Counted from the stretch's first letter, positions 1 through 9,129 are shown. The stretch is 64,000 nt of DNA from Methanobrevibacter sp. (GCF_017427765.1 NZ_JAFRSC010000019.1:31587-95586); one strand, 5' to 3'. Program-made: numbers and translations. The notes: generated from the sequence alone by a model not told the origin.

Positions 1-1851
1 AGCCATGAATGGACGGACTTGCCTTATAAATATCCTGATTGAATCCTGAATCTCCTTTTCATTAAGTGTGGTTTCATTTTTAATTATGCTTACAAGCTCC
101 TCTTCGGATAATCCATATCTTGAATAAGCCATTAATGCAAATAGTAACGGAACAATATTGTCTCCCTTAATCAGTTTTTCATCATTTTCAAGTCTTTCTA
201 AAACCTGGTCAAATGCGGACAATGGTGAATCACCAAAACTTCCGATTTTCTCTTTTAACTGGTCAAATGAACCGAATACTCTCAGTTCGGCAAGCAAAAT
301 CTTTAGGAATAATGGGTTTTTTGATCCTTCGAATTTGCAGATTTCATTAATTTGAGTTTCATCAAGTTCTTTTAGGTAGTTTTTGAGATATGCTCTGATT
401 AATTCTTTTTTACCGTTATCATCAAGCTTTTCAATCTCAAAACTATATTTATCAGAGATATAACTTCTGTTTTTAATCTTATCCAATTCAAAAGTGTAAT
501 TCTCATCATTCTTATCTTCTTTAATACTTGCAATGATTTTTAAATTGTCTGGAAGTTCATCGAACCATTTCAGCATATCCATTCCATTTTCCATCTGATT
601 TACAGCGTCGATAATGATGAGTGATTCATCTTTAGCTATTTCCTTTAGAATTTCAGACATGTTTCTTTTTAAATCATCAATATTGGATAATTCCAAATCT
701 TCAGGCAGTTCAATTTTGGATTCTTCGATGATTGATTTCCATAAAGAATAAGGGTTTGAACTTAAATTTGAAGCTCCACAGAATCTTTTATACAATTTTA
801 CATCACTATTTTTTTCTTCAAAATCAGTGACAAATTTTGCAAGAAGCATTGTTTTACCGTAACCTGCCTCTGCACTAACCAAACAAATTTTATTTTCGCC
901 AGAATCATTTATATAATCAGTTAATTTATTTGAGTAAGTAGGACGTGCGATATAACCTTCACTGTTCAAGTAACAGAAAATTTCCTGCTGATTTAAATCT
1001 TTTTCAAATTCTGTTTCATCCTGAATTTCAATGTTGTCAGGAAAAGCCTCAGTCAATTGTTTTTTAAGCTGATTGATTAAAACATCTTTTAAAGATTCCT
1101 CACCACATTTAAAATTGGTTAATCTTCCCATACCTTCGCCGTTTTCAAAATGAGAAAGTTCAGGAAGTTCCAATGTTTCATCCCACTCTCCTTTATAATA
1201 GGTTAAATCAACATGAATCCTGTCTTCAGCACTTCTGGATTCATTTAGTTTAGCTTCCTCTTCTGCTCTTTTAATAATTTTTTCTTTAATTTCTTCTAGC
1301 TTTTCATCAGCATGAGCAGGATCATCGGCAGAATTATTAGTGTAAATTTCTTTTTGAGCAGGAGTTAATTTTGACAGATAGTCATCATCTCTAAAGAAAA
1401 ATAAAGTATGCTGAGTTGGAGGACATGTATTTTCGCTTCCTTCAACAATTCTATACATTGGAGATAAAAGAGAATGTTCTATTTCCATTTCGGTTACTGA
1501 TCTGTCAGTATCCTCCTTTTTAATCAAATCATCGATTGCAGGATAAATTTCCTTTGTTTCATCATTAATATCTTCATTGAAATCAGGAACCCATCCTCTA
1601 CGCTGACCTAAGAAACATAAGAAAAATGGACGACTTTTATCGATGTGTCTAAGACATGTTCCGACAGTCGCTTTGTTTTCTGTGTCTTCTTCTTTTACAC
1701 CCCATCTTAAATCGACATCAGATAAGCGAATTTTTCGTCGTTCACACCACTCATTTAATTCAGGAAATACCTCTTTAATAAGGTAATCCCTTTCAGCATG
1801 CATATCATTAAAAGTACTACTGATAAATATTGTTGCCTTTTGCCATTCCAT
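1..1851 (-). CDS. DUF4062 plus STAND/NACHT-type P-loop NTPase, C-terminus outside window
   Basis: An open frame of 617 codons starts at ATG 1851 and runs off the left edge without a stop. Residues about 5-50 (ATIFISSTFNDMHAERD, then DLRWGV) match the DUF4062 domain found at the N-terminus of large STAND proteins such as NPHP3, NWD1 and TEP1. A charged linker follows. Around residues 325-333 lies a Walker A motif (SAEAGYGKTM), and around 413 a Walker B-like stretch (LIIIDAVNQME). The order sensor/effector domain, NTPase, then (unseen) C-terminal repeats is typical of STAND switches, several of which act in antiviral defence. The defence role is inference; no partner gene is visible and the next gene (metY) is unrelated. 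The family call rests on the motifs; the full C-terminus would decide the sensor type. Confidence 0.8.
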   Translation of the reverse strand, partial: MEWQKATIFISSTFNDMHAERDYLIKEVFPELNEWCERRKIRLSDVDLRWGVKEEDTENKATVGTCLRHIDKSRPFFLCFLGQRRGWVPDFNEDINDETKEIYPAIDDLIKKEDTDRSVTEMEIEHSLLSPMYRIVEGSENTCPPTQHTLFFFRDDDYLSKLTPAQKEIYTNNSADDPAHADEKLEEIKEKIIKRAEEEAKLNESRSAEDRIHVDLTYYKGEWDETLELPELSHFENGEGMGRLTNFKCGEESLKDVLINQLKKQLTEAFPDNIEIQDETEFEKDLNQQEIFCYLNSEGYIARPTYSNKLTDYINDSGENKICLVSAEAGYGKTMLLAKFVTDFEEKNSDVKLYKRFCGASNLSSNPYSLWKSIIEESKIELPEDLELSNIDDLKRNMSEILKEIAKDESLIIIDAVNQMENGMDMLKWFDELPDNLKIIASIKEDKNDENYTFELDKIKNRSYISDKYSFEIEKLDDNGKKELIRAYLKNYLKELDETQINEICKFEGSKNPLFLKILLAELRVFGSFDQLKEKIGSFGDSPLSAFDQVLERLENDEKLIKGDNIVPLLFALMAYSRYGLSEEELVSIIKNETTLNEKEIQDSIRIFIRQVRPFMA

Positions 1852-1884
1852 GAAAATCCCAACTAATAATTCAAATTTAATAAA

Positions 1885-1920
1885 ATATATGCCTTCAAAA
1901 ATATTTAAGCAATATAAATT
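1885..1920 (-). promoter_or_regulatory. Putative TATA-box promoter of the STAND NTPase
   Basis: On the minus strand a TTTATATT element lies at 1918-1911, about 60 bases ahead of the ATG at 1851. This would place transcription start near 1888. The gene is separated from metY by a terminator, so it is likely transcribed alone. The surrounding DNA is so AT-rich that the box is only suggestive. Confidence 0.35.
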
Positions 1921-2006
1921 ATTTTATTTGAAAATATTTATTTAAATAATTCTTTAAATAGTTTTATTATACTCATTAAACATAGAAAAAAATAATTTAA
2001 TTAAAT

Positions 2007-2033
2007 AAAAAAAGGGAAGTAAAAAATAACTTC
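2007..2033 (-). terminator. Hairpin plus T-run terminator after metY
   Basis: On the minus strand, just after the metY stop codon, GAAGT and ACTTC pair around an 8-base loop (2033-2016). They are followed by CC and a run of seven T (2013-2007). This has the form of an intrinsic terminator and separates metY from the STAND gene. Confidence 0.55.
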
Positions 2034-2036
2034 AAA

Positions 2037-3323
2037 TTAAACTTTATCCAATGCCTGATCAACGTCGGCCAGAATATCTTCAATATCCTCAATACCTACT
2101 GAAAATCTTATCAAATCAGGAGTAACACCTGTAGATAATTGCTGTTCTTCAGATAACTGAGAATGAGTAGTTGAAGCAGGATGGGTTACTAATGATTTTG
2201 CATCACCAATATTGGCTAAAAATGAGATTAATTCGACATTTTCAATGAATTTTAAAGCTCCATCATAACCTGCTTTAAGACCGAATGAAACAATTCCGCC
2301 GTAACCTTTTTCAGCATATTTTTTAGCCACTTCATGGTTTGGGGAAGATTCAAGACCAGAATAGGTAACCCAGGCAACTTTAGGATGAGCTTCCAAATGA
2401 CGGGCAACAGCCATCGCATTTGAAGCATGCCTTTCAATTCTTAAGCCTAATGTTTCAAGACCCTGCATGAGTAAAAATGATCCGAATGGAGATGGAACAG
2501 CACCAGTATCTCTTCCGACAACTGCTCTGATTCTTGTTGTAAATGCAGATTCGCCGAAAGTTTCTGCAAATATAAGTCCATTGTAAGTTTCATCAGGTTC
2601 TGACAATGTTGGAAATTTGCCGTTCATCCAGTCAAAATCGCCTTTTTCAATAATTATCCCGCCTAAAGTAGTACCATGACCGCCAATATATTTTGTTGCT
2701 GATGAAGCAATGATATCTGCCCCATGGTCAAATGGTCTTACAGAACCGATACCTACAGTATTATCAGCAATTAATGGAATTCCATGTGAATGTGCAATTT
2801 CAGATATTTTATCAAAATCAGGAATATCCAATTTAGGATTTCCGATTGATTCAACATAAACAGCTTTTGTTTTATCATCAATAGCCTGTTCAAACTCTTC
2901 AGGAGATTGTGAATCAACAAATGTTACGCTACGGCCTAATTCTTCAAGAGTATTTTCAAACAGCTCATAAGTTCCGCCATACAGGTTATCGGCAGATACA
3001 ATATTATCCCCAACTTTAGTCAAATTAATGATTGCATAAAAAATAGCTGCCATACCAGAAGCAGTAGCATACGCTGCAGTTCCACCTTCAATAGCTGCCA
3101 TTCTCTTCTCAAATGCCTGAGTAGTTGGATTTGTCAATCTTGTATAAATGTTTCCCCCTTCGGCAAGGGCAAACCTATTAGCTGCCTGTTCAGGTGTGTC
3201 AAATACATAAGAAGTTGTCTGATAAATAGGAGTTACTCTTGAACCGGTTTCATCCACCTCTTCCTGACCGGCATGCACACCAATTGTTGAAATATTTTTT
3301 TTGTTTTTAAATTCATATGCCAT
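2037..3323 (-). CDS. metY: O-acetylhomoserine/O-acetylserine sulfhydrylase (MetY family, copy 1)
   Basis: A PLP enzyme of the Cys/Met metabolism family, about 428 residues, the usual MetY length. It joins sulfide to an O-acylated homoserine or serine in the cytoplasm. Visible family marks are the N-terminal [10 protein letters not shown], the phosphate-binding YTRLTNPT, and the PLP-lysine motif SSATKYIGGHGT near residue 215. The start was set to the ATG at 3323, which has GGTGAT four bases upstream; the frame is open further to a TTG without a ribosome site. It lies 33 bases after the aldo/keto reductase gene and is probably cotranscribed with it. A second copy sits at 53194-54489 in the cysteine cluster. 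Which acceptor this copy prefers cannot be told from sequence. Confidence 0.9.
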   Translation of the reverse strand: MAYEFKNKKNISTIGVHAGQEEVDETGSRVTPIYQTTSYVFDTPEQAANRFALAEGGNIYTRLTNPTTQAFEKRMAAIEGGTAAYATASGMAAIFYAIINLTKVGDNIVSADNLYGGTYELFENTLEELGRSVTFVDSQSPEEFEQAIDDKTKAVYVESIGNPKLDIPDFDKISEIAHSHGIPLIADNTVGIGSVRPFDHGADIIASSATKYIGGHGTTLGGIIIEKGDFDWMNGKFPTLSEPDETYNGLIFAETFGESAFTTRIRAVVGRDTGAVPSPFGSFLLMQGLETLGLRIERHASNAMAVARHLEAHPKVAWVTYSGLESSPNHEVAKKYAEKGYGGIVSFGLKAGYDGALKFIENVELISFLANIGDAKSLVTHPASTTHSQLSEEQQLSTGVTPDLIRFSVGIEDIEDILADVDQALDKV

Positions 3324-3356
3324 AATAATCACCAATATTTTTATAAATTATAATAT

Positions 3357-4505
3357 TTAAAATCCAAATAAATCCTGCGCGTCAAGCATTACATCCACAA
3401 TATGAACCTCAAACGGACATCTAAGCTCACAGTCACCACAAGCAATGCAGTCAGTTGCATTATATTTCAGGTTATTGTAATGCTCCTGTACACTTGCAGG
3501 AACCTCATCATGATTTTTTGCAAGGTCAAATAATTTATTTACCATTGCTATATCAATTCCAGAACTGCATGGCTGACAATGACCGCAATATGTGCATTGG
3601 CCTTTAAATGAATGTTTAGGAGCATTTTTTAATGTTTTGGAATAATCCTTTTCAGATTCGCCGGCATCACAGTATTTTAGGGATTCCAATAATTCATCAA
3701 CGGTTTTTACACCAACAAAAATGCTTGATACTCCTTTCTGTTCCAGTGCATAATGGATACATTGAATCGGAGTCAAAGCAACACCAAACGGTGAAGTCTC
3801 ATCAGATAATAAATTACCTCCTGCAAATCCTTTCATGACTGTTAATGCAGTGCCGTTTTCAGCACATAAACTATACAGTTCTGCCCTTTTAGGATTTAAA
3901 CTTGAAAATTCCTTATCATATGCATCTTCACGCCTATATTCTTCAATATCATCCATTGCGCCGAACATGTCAAATGCAGGATTGATTGAAAACATCAAAA
4001 GTTCAATTTCAGGATTTTTTGCAGCCAGAAGACCAATGTCAGGATTGTGAGTACTTAATCCGATATGTGAAATTGTTCCCTCATCTTTGAGTTTTCTGAC
4101 ATATTCGATGAACGGTCCGTTCATGATTTCATTATAATCATCCAGCTGGTCAACGTAGTGAATCATACCAAAATCAAGAGTGTCAATTTGAAATCTTTCC
4201 ATAAAGTCTTCAAAAGCAGGAATGACCTTATCCATTTCACGGGTTCTCACATACTGTTCATTTTGCCATGTTGACCCAATATGTCCCTGAATAACCCAAT
4301 TTTCACGATTATCCTTGATTGCACGTCCCAAATGTGAACGAACATCCGGTTCACTCATCCAGCAGTCCACGAAGTTAATTCCATTTTCTTCGCATGCTTT
4401 TATTAATTCATGAGTGTCCTCATATGGTCTTTCCACTAAAAATTCAGCACCGAAAGCTATTTCAGATACTTCAATTCCCGTGTTACCTAATTTTCTGTAT
4501 TTCAT
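3357..4505 (-). CDS. Aldo/keto reductase with C-terminal 4Fe-4S ferredoxin domain
   Basis: The first 300 or so residues are a TIM-barrel aldo/keto reductase (MKYRKLGNTGIEVSEIAFGA at the N-terminus, LDFGMIHYVD inside). The tail carries two cysteine clusters, CTYCGHCQPC and CIACGDCELRCP, of ferredoxin type. This architecture is the COG1453-type predicted oxidoreductase common in methanogens and anaerobic bacteria. The natural substrate is not known to me. Electrons could pass between a bound cofactor and ferredoxin, which is inference. Start ATG 4505 has GAGGT seven bases upstream. It is divergent from the NAD(P)-binding gene and likely heads an operon with metY. Confidence 0.9.
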   Translation of the reverse strand: MKYRKLGNTGIEVSEIAFGAEFLVERPYEDTHELIKACEENGINFVDCWMSEPDVRSHLGRAIKDNRENWVIQGHIGSTWQNEQYVRTREMDKVIPAFEDFMERFQIDTLDFGMIHYVDQLDDYNEIMNGPFIEYVRKLKDEGTISHIGLSTHNPDIGLLAAKNPEIELLMFSINPAFDMFGAMDDIEEYRREDAYDKEFSSLNPKRAELYSLCAENGTALTVMKGFAGGNLLSDETSPFGVALTPIQCIHYALEQKGVSSIFVGVKTVDELLESLKYCDAGESEKDYSKTLKNAPKHSFKGQCTYCGHCQPCSSGIDIAMVNKLFDLAKNHDEVPASVQEHYNNLKYNATDCIACGDCELRCPFEVHIVDVMLDAQDLFGF

Positions 4506-4589
4506 AAGCTACCTCAATTATAATATTTGATTAAACAATTACTAATATTTATACTAAAAAATTTAAAAATAATACTTAAAGGTGAAATA

Positions 4590-5186
4590 ATGAATATTGC
4601 AATTATAGGAGCAACGGGAAATTTCGGAAGATTATTTACAGCCAAATTACTTACAAACCCAAATTATCAGCTTACAGTAATCTCAAAATCAGCTCAAAAC
4701 ATTTACGAAAACAGTCATAGAGTCCAGGCAAAAAGCCTTGATGCAACCAACAAAAAAGACCTCGAAAAAGCTCTGGAAGGACATGATTTAATTTATTGTG
4801 CAGTTTCAGGTCCCGATCAGGCAGTTATTGCACGTAATCTCGCAGAATTAAATGTTAAAAGATTAGTTTATATGACTGTTGTCGGGATTTACAATGAACT
4901 TGCCGAAGACAATGGCGGAGAATATAACGTGGATAACGAAAAGGAGCAGATTCCAAACAGAAATGCCGTTGATATTATTGAAGAAAGTGATTTGGACTAC
5001 ACAATACTTAGATGCGGCTATCTGATTCCTGGAGATGAAAACGAATATGTAATCACACAAAAAGGTGAAACACCTAAAGGATACATTACCACATCCGCAT
5101 CTGTTGAAAAAGTAGCCTTAGAGATTATCGAAGATAATGCAAAATATTCACGTGAAAGTATTTCAATTACAAAAGATATGAGTTAG
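4590..5186 (+). CDS. NAD(P)-binding Rossmann protein (NmrA/SDR-like)
   Basis: A protein of 198 residues with the dinucleotide-binding GATGNFG near its N-terminus (MNIAIIGATGNFGRLF), as in atypical short-chain reductases and NmrA-like proteins. The longer frame to 4527 adds an AT-coded leader. The chosen ATG 4590 has AGGTGA directly upstream at 4580-4585. The stop TAG at 5184-5186 is followed at once by the ATG of the PP-loop gene, so the two are translationally coupled. No catalytic Tyr-x-x-x-Lys is obvious, so it may be a sensor or a binding protein rather than a reductase. The substrate is unknown. Confidence 0.75.
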   Translation: MNIAIIGATGNFGRLFTAKLLTNPNYQLTVISKSAQNIYENSHRVQAKSLDATNKKDLEKALEGHDLIYCAVSGPDQAVIARNLAELNVKRLVYMTVVGIYNELAEDNGGEYNVDNEKEQIPNRNAVDIIEESDLDYTILRCGYLIPGDENEYVITQKGETPKGYITTSASVEKVALEIIEDNAKYSRESISITKDMS

Positions 5187-6200
5187 ATGTTTACTAAAGA
5201 ATTCATTCTGGATGAGGTTAATGCCATAAGAGATGAAATTGGCCATGAAAAAGTAAATATTTCTATTGAAAATATTTATTTTGAAAAAAATGAGTTATGG
5301 ATCATTACAGAAGACCGGCCGGATAAATCCGCAATTATCGGAAAAGGAGGTTGGGTAGTCGGCAAACTCAAAGAAAAATTAAATCTTGACAGCATCCATG
5401 TCGAATCATATGGTGACTTTTTAAACAAGGAATATAAATTAAGACTGTCTAAAAAAACCGTTTCCAATCTAAATTTGGATTTTGTCGGTATAAAAAACTT
5501 AGAAAAAATAATTGAAAACAAATTAGATAATATTTACAGTTTTAACTTTGACAACTACTTTAGTGAAAATGAATTTGAAGAATCCGAAAATACAGAAGCA
5601 GTTGTTGCCCTTTCAGGAGGAGTTGACAGTAGCTTTTCTTTAATTTTGGCAAAAAAATTAGGGTTTAATCCAATTGCCGTAACCATTGATCCAGGAACAA
5701 TAATCCTTCCAAATCAGTTTAAGAAAAATATCAGACTCATAACCGAATCATTAGATGTAAATCATGAATACATCAAAACCGACTATTCAGATATTGTAAG
5801 CGAATCATTTACAGGAAATGTTCATCCATGCGGAAGATGTTCCAAAAATACTTCCCAACTGGTAAAGCAATATGCAAAAGACAACGAAATACCCATAATT
5901 GTCTTTGGTGATATGCTTGCAACCGGCAGTCAATGCATAAATTTACAGGACGATTCATTATATCGACTGAACCTTCCGGCAAGTTTAAGTGTCGGCAAAC
6001 AAGAGATAAAATCATTGATTGCAAACTATGATTTGCAGACATTCAAAGGATTTGGTTGTCCGCTACTTTATGAAGTTCACAGAAAATTCCCTCATATGAA
6101 GAAATTTTCAATACAAAGAATATTGCGAGAAACCCGTTCAGGTGCACTTGAACCTGGTGAAGCACTTGATTTGATTTGGAGTTTCTACAAGACAAAATAG
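5187..6200 (+). CDS. PP-loop ATP pyrophosphatase with N-terminal KH-like domain
   Basis: A protein of 337 residues. Around residues 45-65 it has a KH-type RNA-binding motif (IIGKGGWVVGKLKEKL). From about residue 135 it is a PP-loop ATP pyrophosphatase (VALSGGVDSSFSL). Near 210 it carries HPCGRCSKN, a CxxC pair, and another cysteine in GFGCPLL. The layout fits the archaeal COG1365-type predicted ATPases. PP-loop enzymes adenylate a carbonyl or a tRNA base, often for thiolation. The KH domain and cysteines suggest an RNA substrate and a persulfide or metal site, which is inference. It begins directly after the previous stop codon. Confidence 0.8.
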   Translation: MFTKEFILDEVNAIRDEIGHEKVNISIENIYFEKNELWIITEDRPDKSAIIGKGGWVVGKLKEKLNLDSIHVESYGDFLNKEYKLRLSKKTVSNLNLDFVGIKNLEKIIENKLDNIYSFNFDNYFSENEFEESENTEAVVALSGGVDSSFSLILAKKLGFNPIAVTIDPGTIILPNQFKKNIRLITESLDVNHEYIKTDYSDIVSESFTGNVHPCGRCSKNTSQLVKQYAKDNEIPIIVFGDMLATGSQCINLQDDSLYRLNLPASLSVGKQEIKSLIANYDLQTFKGFGCPLLYEVHRKFPHMKKFSIQRILRETRSGALEPGEALDLIWSFYKTK

Positions 6201-6241
6201 TTTATATTAACTTTTTTACTAAAAGAAGTTAAGGATTGGAC

Positions 6242-6390
6242 TTGAGATATACAATAGGAGCTGAGCATTACTTATTGAATTCATTGAGGAACAATTATTT
6301 AATAAGTTTCCTATAATATCTCATGCCAATCATGCTTCAATAATCAAAAGATTATTTCCGCAATATAATATTTGTTTTAAAAGTATATAA
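6242..6390 (+). pseudogene. Possible remnant of a small gene, frameshifted
   Basis: After an AAGGAT ribosome-site-like run at 6228-6233, a TTG at 6242 opens a frame reading IGAEHYLLNSLRNNYLISF before a stop. A shift of frame at that point continues with PIISHANHASIIKRLFPQ and reaches a stop at 6388-6390. The composition looks coding rather than random, but I recognise no family. It could also be chance in a convergent intergenic region. The DtxR-box-like palindrome lies two bases after its end. Confidence 0.2.
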
Positions 6391-6392
6391 AG

Positions 6393-6408
6393 TTTAGGTA
6401 TACCTAAA
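6393..6408. promoter_or_regulatory. Perfect 16-bp palindrome, DtxR-box-like operator
   Basis: TTTAGGTATACCTAAA is a perfect inverted repeat. On the minus strand it is followed by CTTTATATAC, a TATA-like box. The same arrangement (operator, then TATA box on the minus strand) occurs ahead of the DtxR-family gene at 20307-20322 and ahead of metY copy 2 at 54576-54591. It lies between two convergent genes, so no intact gene is obviously controlled by it. Binding by the window's own DtxR protein is inference. Confidence 0.5.
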
Positions 6409-6440
6409 TAAAATTTTGAAGAAAAAAATATAAGGAATAT

Positions 6441-7862
6441 TTAAATTCCTTTCTTTTCGAATTCTTCATTCAAGAACTCTTTAATATTATCACGAGCAAT
6501 TTCAACCATTTCAGGTGCAGGACCGCCCGGAACAGCCCTAATTCTAACATTTTCAGCAGGACTTAAAGCTTTTTGAATCAAATCATCAGATAAATTTAAT
6601 TCATCAAAACCCAGTTCCACTGCTATATCATCAATGAATTTGGAGGTAATGTCCTCTTCTGCCATGCTGTTTGCAGTTGCCTCATTGACAATCCTTCCGA
6701 CGATTTTATGAGCTGTTCTAAATGGAATCTGTTTTTCACGAACCATAATGTCTGCCAAATCGGTTGCTGTTGCAAAGTTTTTACCCGCAAGCTCTGCACA
6801 TCTGTCAACTTTAAATTCAACTGACAGCATCATTTTTGTAACAATTGATAATGTTTCCCTAGTTACTTTAACAGCATTCCATAAATGAGGAGTTATTTCC
6901 TGTAAATCCCTATTGTATGTGTATGGAATAGCTTTCAGGATTGTTAAAATAGTAATCAGTTCACCTGTAGCGATACTTGTTTTACCTCTTGCAAGCTCGG
7001 CCACATCAGGGTTTTTCTTTTGAGGCATAATAGAAGAAGTTGATGAATATTCATCGGCCATTTCAATAACGCCAAACTCATAAGTACTCCACAAGACCAG
7101 TTCTTCACAGATTTTAGCCAGTGTTGAAGATAATGCCACTAAATCAAAAACTGTTTCAGAAATAAAATCTCTTGCTGAAACACCATCCATTGAATTTTCC
7201 AGATATGCGTCAAAACCTAACAAATCAGTAGTTAATTGCCTGTTGATTGGAAAACTTGTGGTTGCCATTGCGGCTGAACCCAATGGATTTAAATTTACAC
7301 GTTTATATGTATCGGCCAAACGTTCGTAGTCCCTTTTAAGAGCCTGTACATGAGCCATCAGATGATGAGCAATAGTAATTGGTTGGGCGTGCTGCAAATG
7401 TGTAAATCCTATGAAGACATCTTCCAGATGTTCTCCAGCCATTTCAACTAAACCTTCCATAAACTCCAAAATACCAATCTGAATCTCTTCAATCATTTCC
7501 CTTAAAACTAATCTAACATCACATGCAACCTGGTCATTACGTGATTTTGCAGTATGCATAAAACCTGCTTCAGGACCAATTTTTGAAGTTACATAATTTT
7601 CGATTGCCATGTGAACGTCTTCAATAGTTGCATCAAAAACTAAAGCTTCATAACCTTCTTCTTTAAGACTGTCAAGAGCACATAAAATTTTATCAGCAAT
7701 TTCTTCATCAATGATTCCTTCATGTTTCAGCATGGAGGTATGTGCAAAATTAGTTTTAATATCTGCTTCGAAAAGAAGCATGTCAGCTTCAAGTGATGAA
7801 GTATATTCAGCTGCTTCATCAGTCATTCCGGTCTTAAAACGACCATTTCTAATATTATCCAA
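6441..7862 (-). CDS. argH: Argininosuccinate lyase
   Basis: This enzyme splits argininosuccinate into arginine and fumarate, the last step of arginine synthesis, in the cytoplasm. At 473 residues it is of family length. The fumarase/aspartase signature [11 protein letters not shown] is near residue 275 and the N-terminal GRFKTG motif is in place. The start is a TTG at 7862 with GGGAT four bases upstream; the first ATG downstream would cut into the conserved N-terminus. It follows the ribosomal operon with about 70 bases between and may have its own promoter. Confidence 0.95.
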   Translation of the reverse strand: MDNIRNGRFKTGMTDEAAEYTSSLEADMLLFEADIKTNFAHTSMLKHEGIIDEEIADKILCALDSLKEEGYEALVFDATIEDVHMAIENYVTSKIGPEAGFMHTAKSRNDQVACDVRLVLREMIEEIQIGILEFMEGLVEMAGEHLEDVFIGFTHLQHAQPITIAHHLMAHVQALKRDYERLADTYKRVNLNPLGSAAMATTSFPINRQLTTDLLGFDAYLENSMDGVSARDFISETVFDLVALSSTLAKICEELVLWSTYEFGVIEMADEYSSTSSIMPQKKNPDVAELARGKTSIATGELITILTILKAIPYTYNRDLQEITPHLWNAVKVTRETLSIVTKMMLSVEFKVDRCAELAGKNFATATDLADIMVREKQIPFRTAHKIVGRIVNEATANSMAEEDITSKFIDDIAVELGFDELNLSDDLIQKALSPAENVRIRAVPGGPAPEMVEIARDNIKEFLNEEFEKKGI

Positions 7863-7930
7863 AGAAATCCCTTCTTAAAAATAATTCACGTTAAAAATAA
7901 TAAAAAAAGAAATTAAGATTTAAAAAAATC

Positions 7931-8083
7931 TTATTTTTTCATTTCAGTGTATCCGCATTTACCACAGGCAAATCTGTCACCATGGTCAGCCATGAATACA
8001 CCTTCACCACAACGAGGACAAATTGGGTTTGTTCTTTCAATTTTGTCTCCATCTACTTTGTATAAATCAGATTTTCTTACCAT
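7931..8083 (-). CDS. rps27ae: Ribosomal protein S27ae (eS31 type)
   Basis: A 50-residue zinc-ribbon protein of the small ribosomal subunit, too short for many gene finders. It starts [17 protein letters not shown] and carries CPRCG and CGKCG, the four cysteines of one zinc site. ATG 8083 has AGGTGATTTGT directly upstream. It lies nine bases after rps24e, the usual order in archaea, and closes the information operon. Confidence 0.95.
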   Translation of the reverse strand: MVRKSDLYKVDGDKIERTNPICPRCGEGVFMADHGDRFACGKCGYTEMKK

Positions 8084-8092
8084 ACAAATCAC

Positions 8093-8413
8093 CTATTCTT
8101 CTGCATCTGCTTCTTCTTCAGCAGGTTCTTCTTCAGGTTCTGCATTTTTAGCTAAAACATGTTCAGCTTCAATGTATTTTAAGTCATCTACAGTATCATA
8201 TACTTTAGCATAACCTAATGCTTTAGGTTCGCCGTAGTGTGGATGTACGTTGTCGACTACGATTAAATCTTTTTTAGTGTTTAATAAAGCAACTAATTTA
8301 GATTTGATGTCTAAAACTTTAGGAGTTGCTTCACCATCATAATCAACATAAAATTTAATTTCTTTTCTGTTAAACAATTTATTTTCTTTTTCTTCAATAA
8401 ATTCGATTTCCAT
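8093..8413 (-). CDS. rps24e: Ribosomal protein S24e
   Basis: A small-subunit protein of 106 residues, beginning MEIEFIEEKENKLFNRKEI as in archaeal and eukaryotic S24e. The last 15 residues are almost all Glu, Asp, Ala and Pro, an acidic tail also seen on S6e, Rrp4 and the proteasome alpha subunit in this window. It is followed closely by rps27ae and preceded by the dephospho-CoA kinase gene. Confidence 0.95.
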   Translation of the reverse strand: MEIEFIEEKENKLFNRKEIKFYVDYDGEATPKVLDIKSKLVALLNTKKDLIVVDNVHPHYGEPKALGYAKVYDTVDDLKYIEAEHVLAKNAEPEEEPAEEEADAEE

Positions 8414-8432
8414 GATTAAACCTCAGTTCAAT

Positions 8433-8942
8433 TTATTCTTTAATAAATCCGTCAATAAGCTTTTGAGCTTTATCTTTCAAATCACCTGCTTTTAAAAGCA
8501 CTAAACCTTCGTTTGGTTGTCCGTATAAGATTGTAGTTTCGGGATTTGTCATGATGATGCAAGGAAGAACTGCAAGATCTTCTTCCCCCGCTACTTCAAT
8601 TACATAACATTCGCCACTGTTAGATAATTCAAGAGCATGGCCTATGGTTTCCCATAGATCATCTGTAATATACCCTGCGGGATTTTCTGCTTTTAAAATA
8701 TGATTTGCACGTATAATATCATGAGTATGATTTTTTCTTTGAATTAAATTATCAATTATACCTATATTGGGATATAATTCATATTGGGTAAGATTGGCGA
8801 AAGTTTCATCACCTACAGAAATTAAAAACTCAGAAGATTTTATATCATCAATAGCATCTTCGAAGTTAGGATATAACTTGCCTAAAGGTTTTTTAAGCTC
8901 AATGATTATATCCTTGTTTAATTCTGCATCTAATTTTAACAC
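8433..8942 (-). CDS. GTP-dependent dephospho-CoA kinase (DUF359)
   Basis: A 169-residue member of the DUF359 family. Members phosphorylate dephospho-CoA with GTP, the last step of archaeal coenzyme A synthesis. Recognised by its overall pattern (KPLGKLYP, ISVGDETFANL, GIIDNLIQRK) and by its fixed place between spt4 and rps24e in archaeal operons. The start is GTG 8942, with AGAGGT seven bases upstream. It begins eleven bases after the spt4 stop. Confidence 0.9.
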   Translation of the reverse strand: MLKLDAELNKDIIIELKKPLGKLYPNFEDAIDDIKSSEFLISVGDETFANLTQYELYPNIGIIDNLIQRKNHTHDIIRANHILKAENPAGYITDDLWETIGHALELSNSGECYVIEVAGEEDLAVLPCIIMTNPETTILYGQPNEGLVLLKAGDLKDKAQKLIDGFIKE

Positions 8943-8952
8943 TATAAAACCT

Positions 8953-9129
8953 CTATCTTACTCTTAAACAGTATTCGCCGGGAATTTGAATATTTAATTC
9001 ACGGGCTAATTCAGATTCTTCCGGATCTGTAATAATTAAAAGACCACTCCAATTATCAGAAGTAGGGCTTCCGCAACTTGGACAATGATCTTTACTTGAA
9101 ATCATTTTACAAACTGTACATGCTTTCAT
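8953..9129 (-). CDS. spt4: Transcription elongation factor Spt4 (RpoE'')
   Basis: A 58-residue protein with a zinc ribbon ([10 protein letters not shown] and HCPSCGS) followed by [19 protein letters not shown], the Spt4 signature. It binds Spt5 and holds the RNA polymerase clamp closed during elongation. ATG 9129 overlaps the TGA of rpoE (ATGA), so translation is coupled. Confidence 0.95.
   Translation of the reverse strand: MKACTVCKMISSKDHCPSCGSPTSDNWSGLLIITDPEESELARELNIQIPGEYCLRVR

Noticed and set aside
2037..3335. TTG start four codons upstream for metY copy 1
   Set aside because: The GGTGAT site lies inside those codons and is well spaced for the ATG at 3323.
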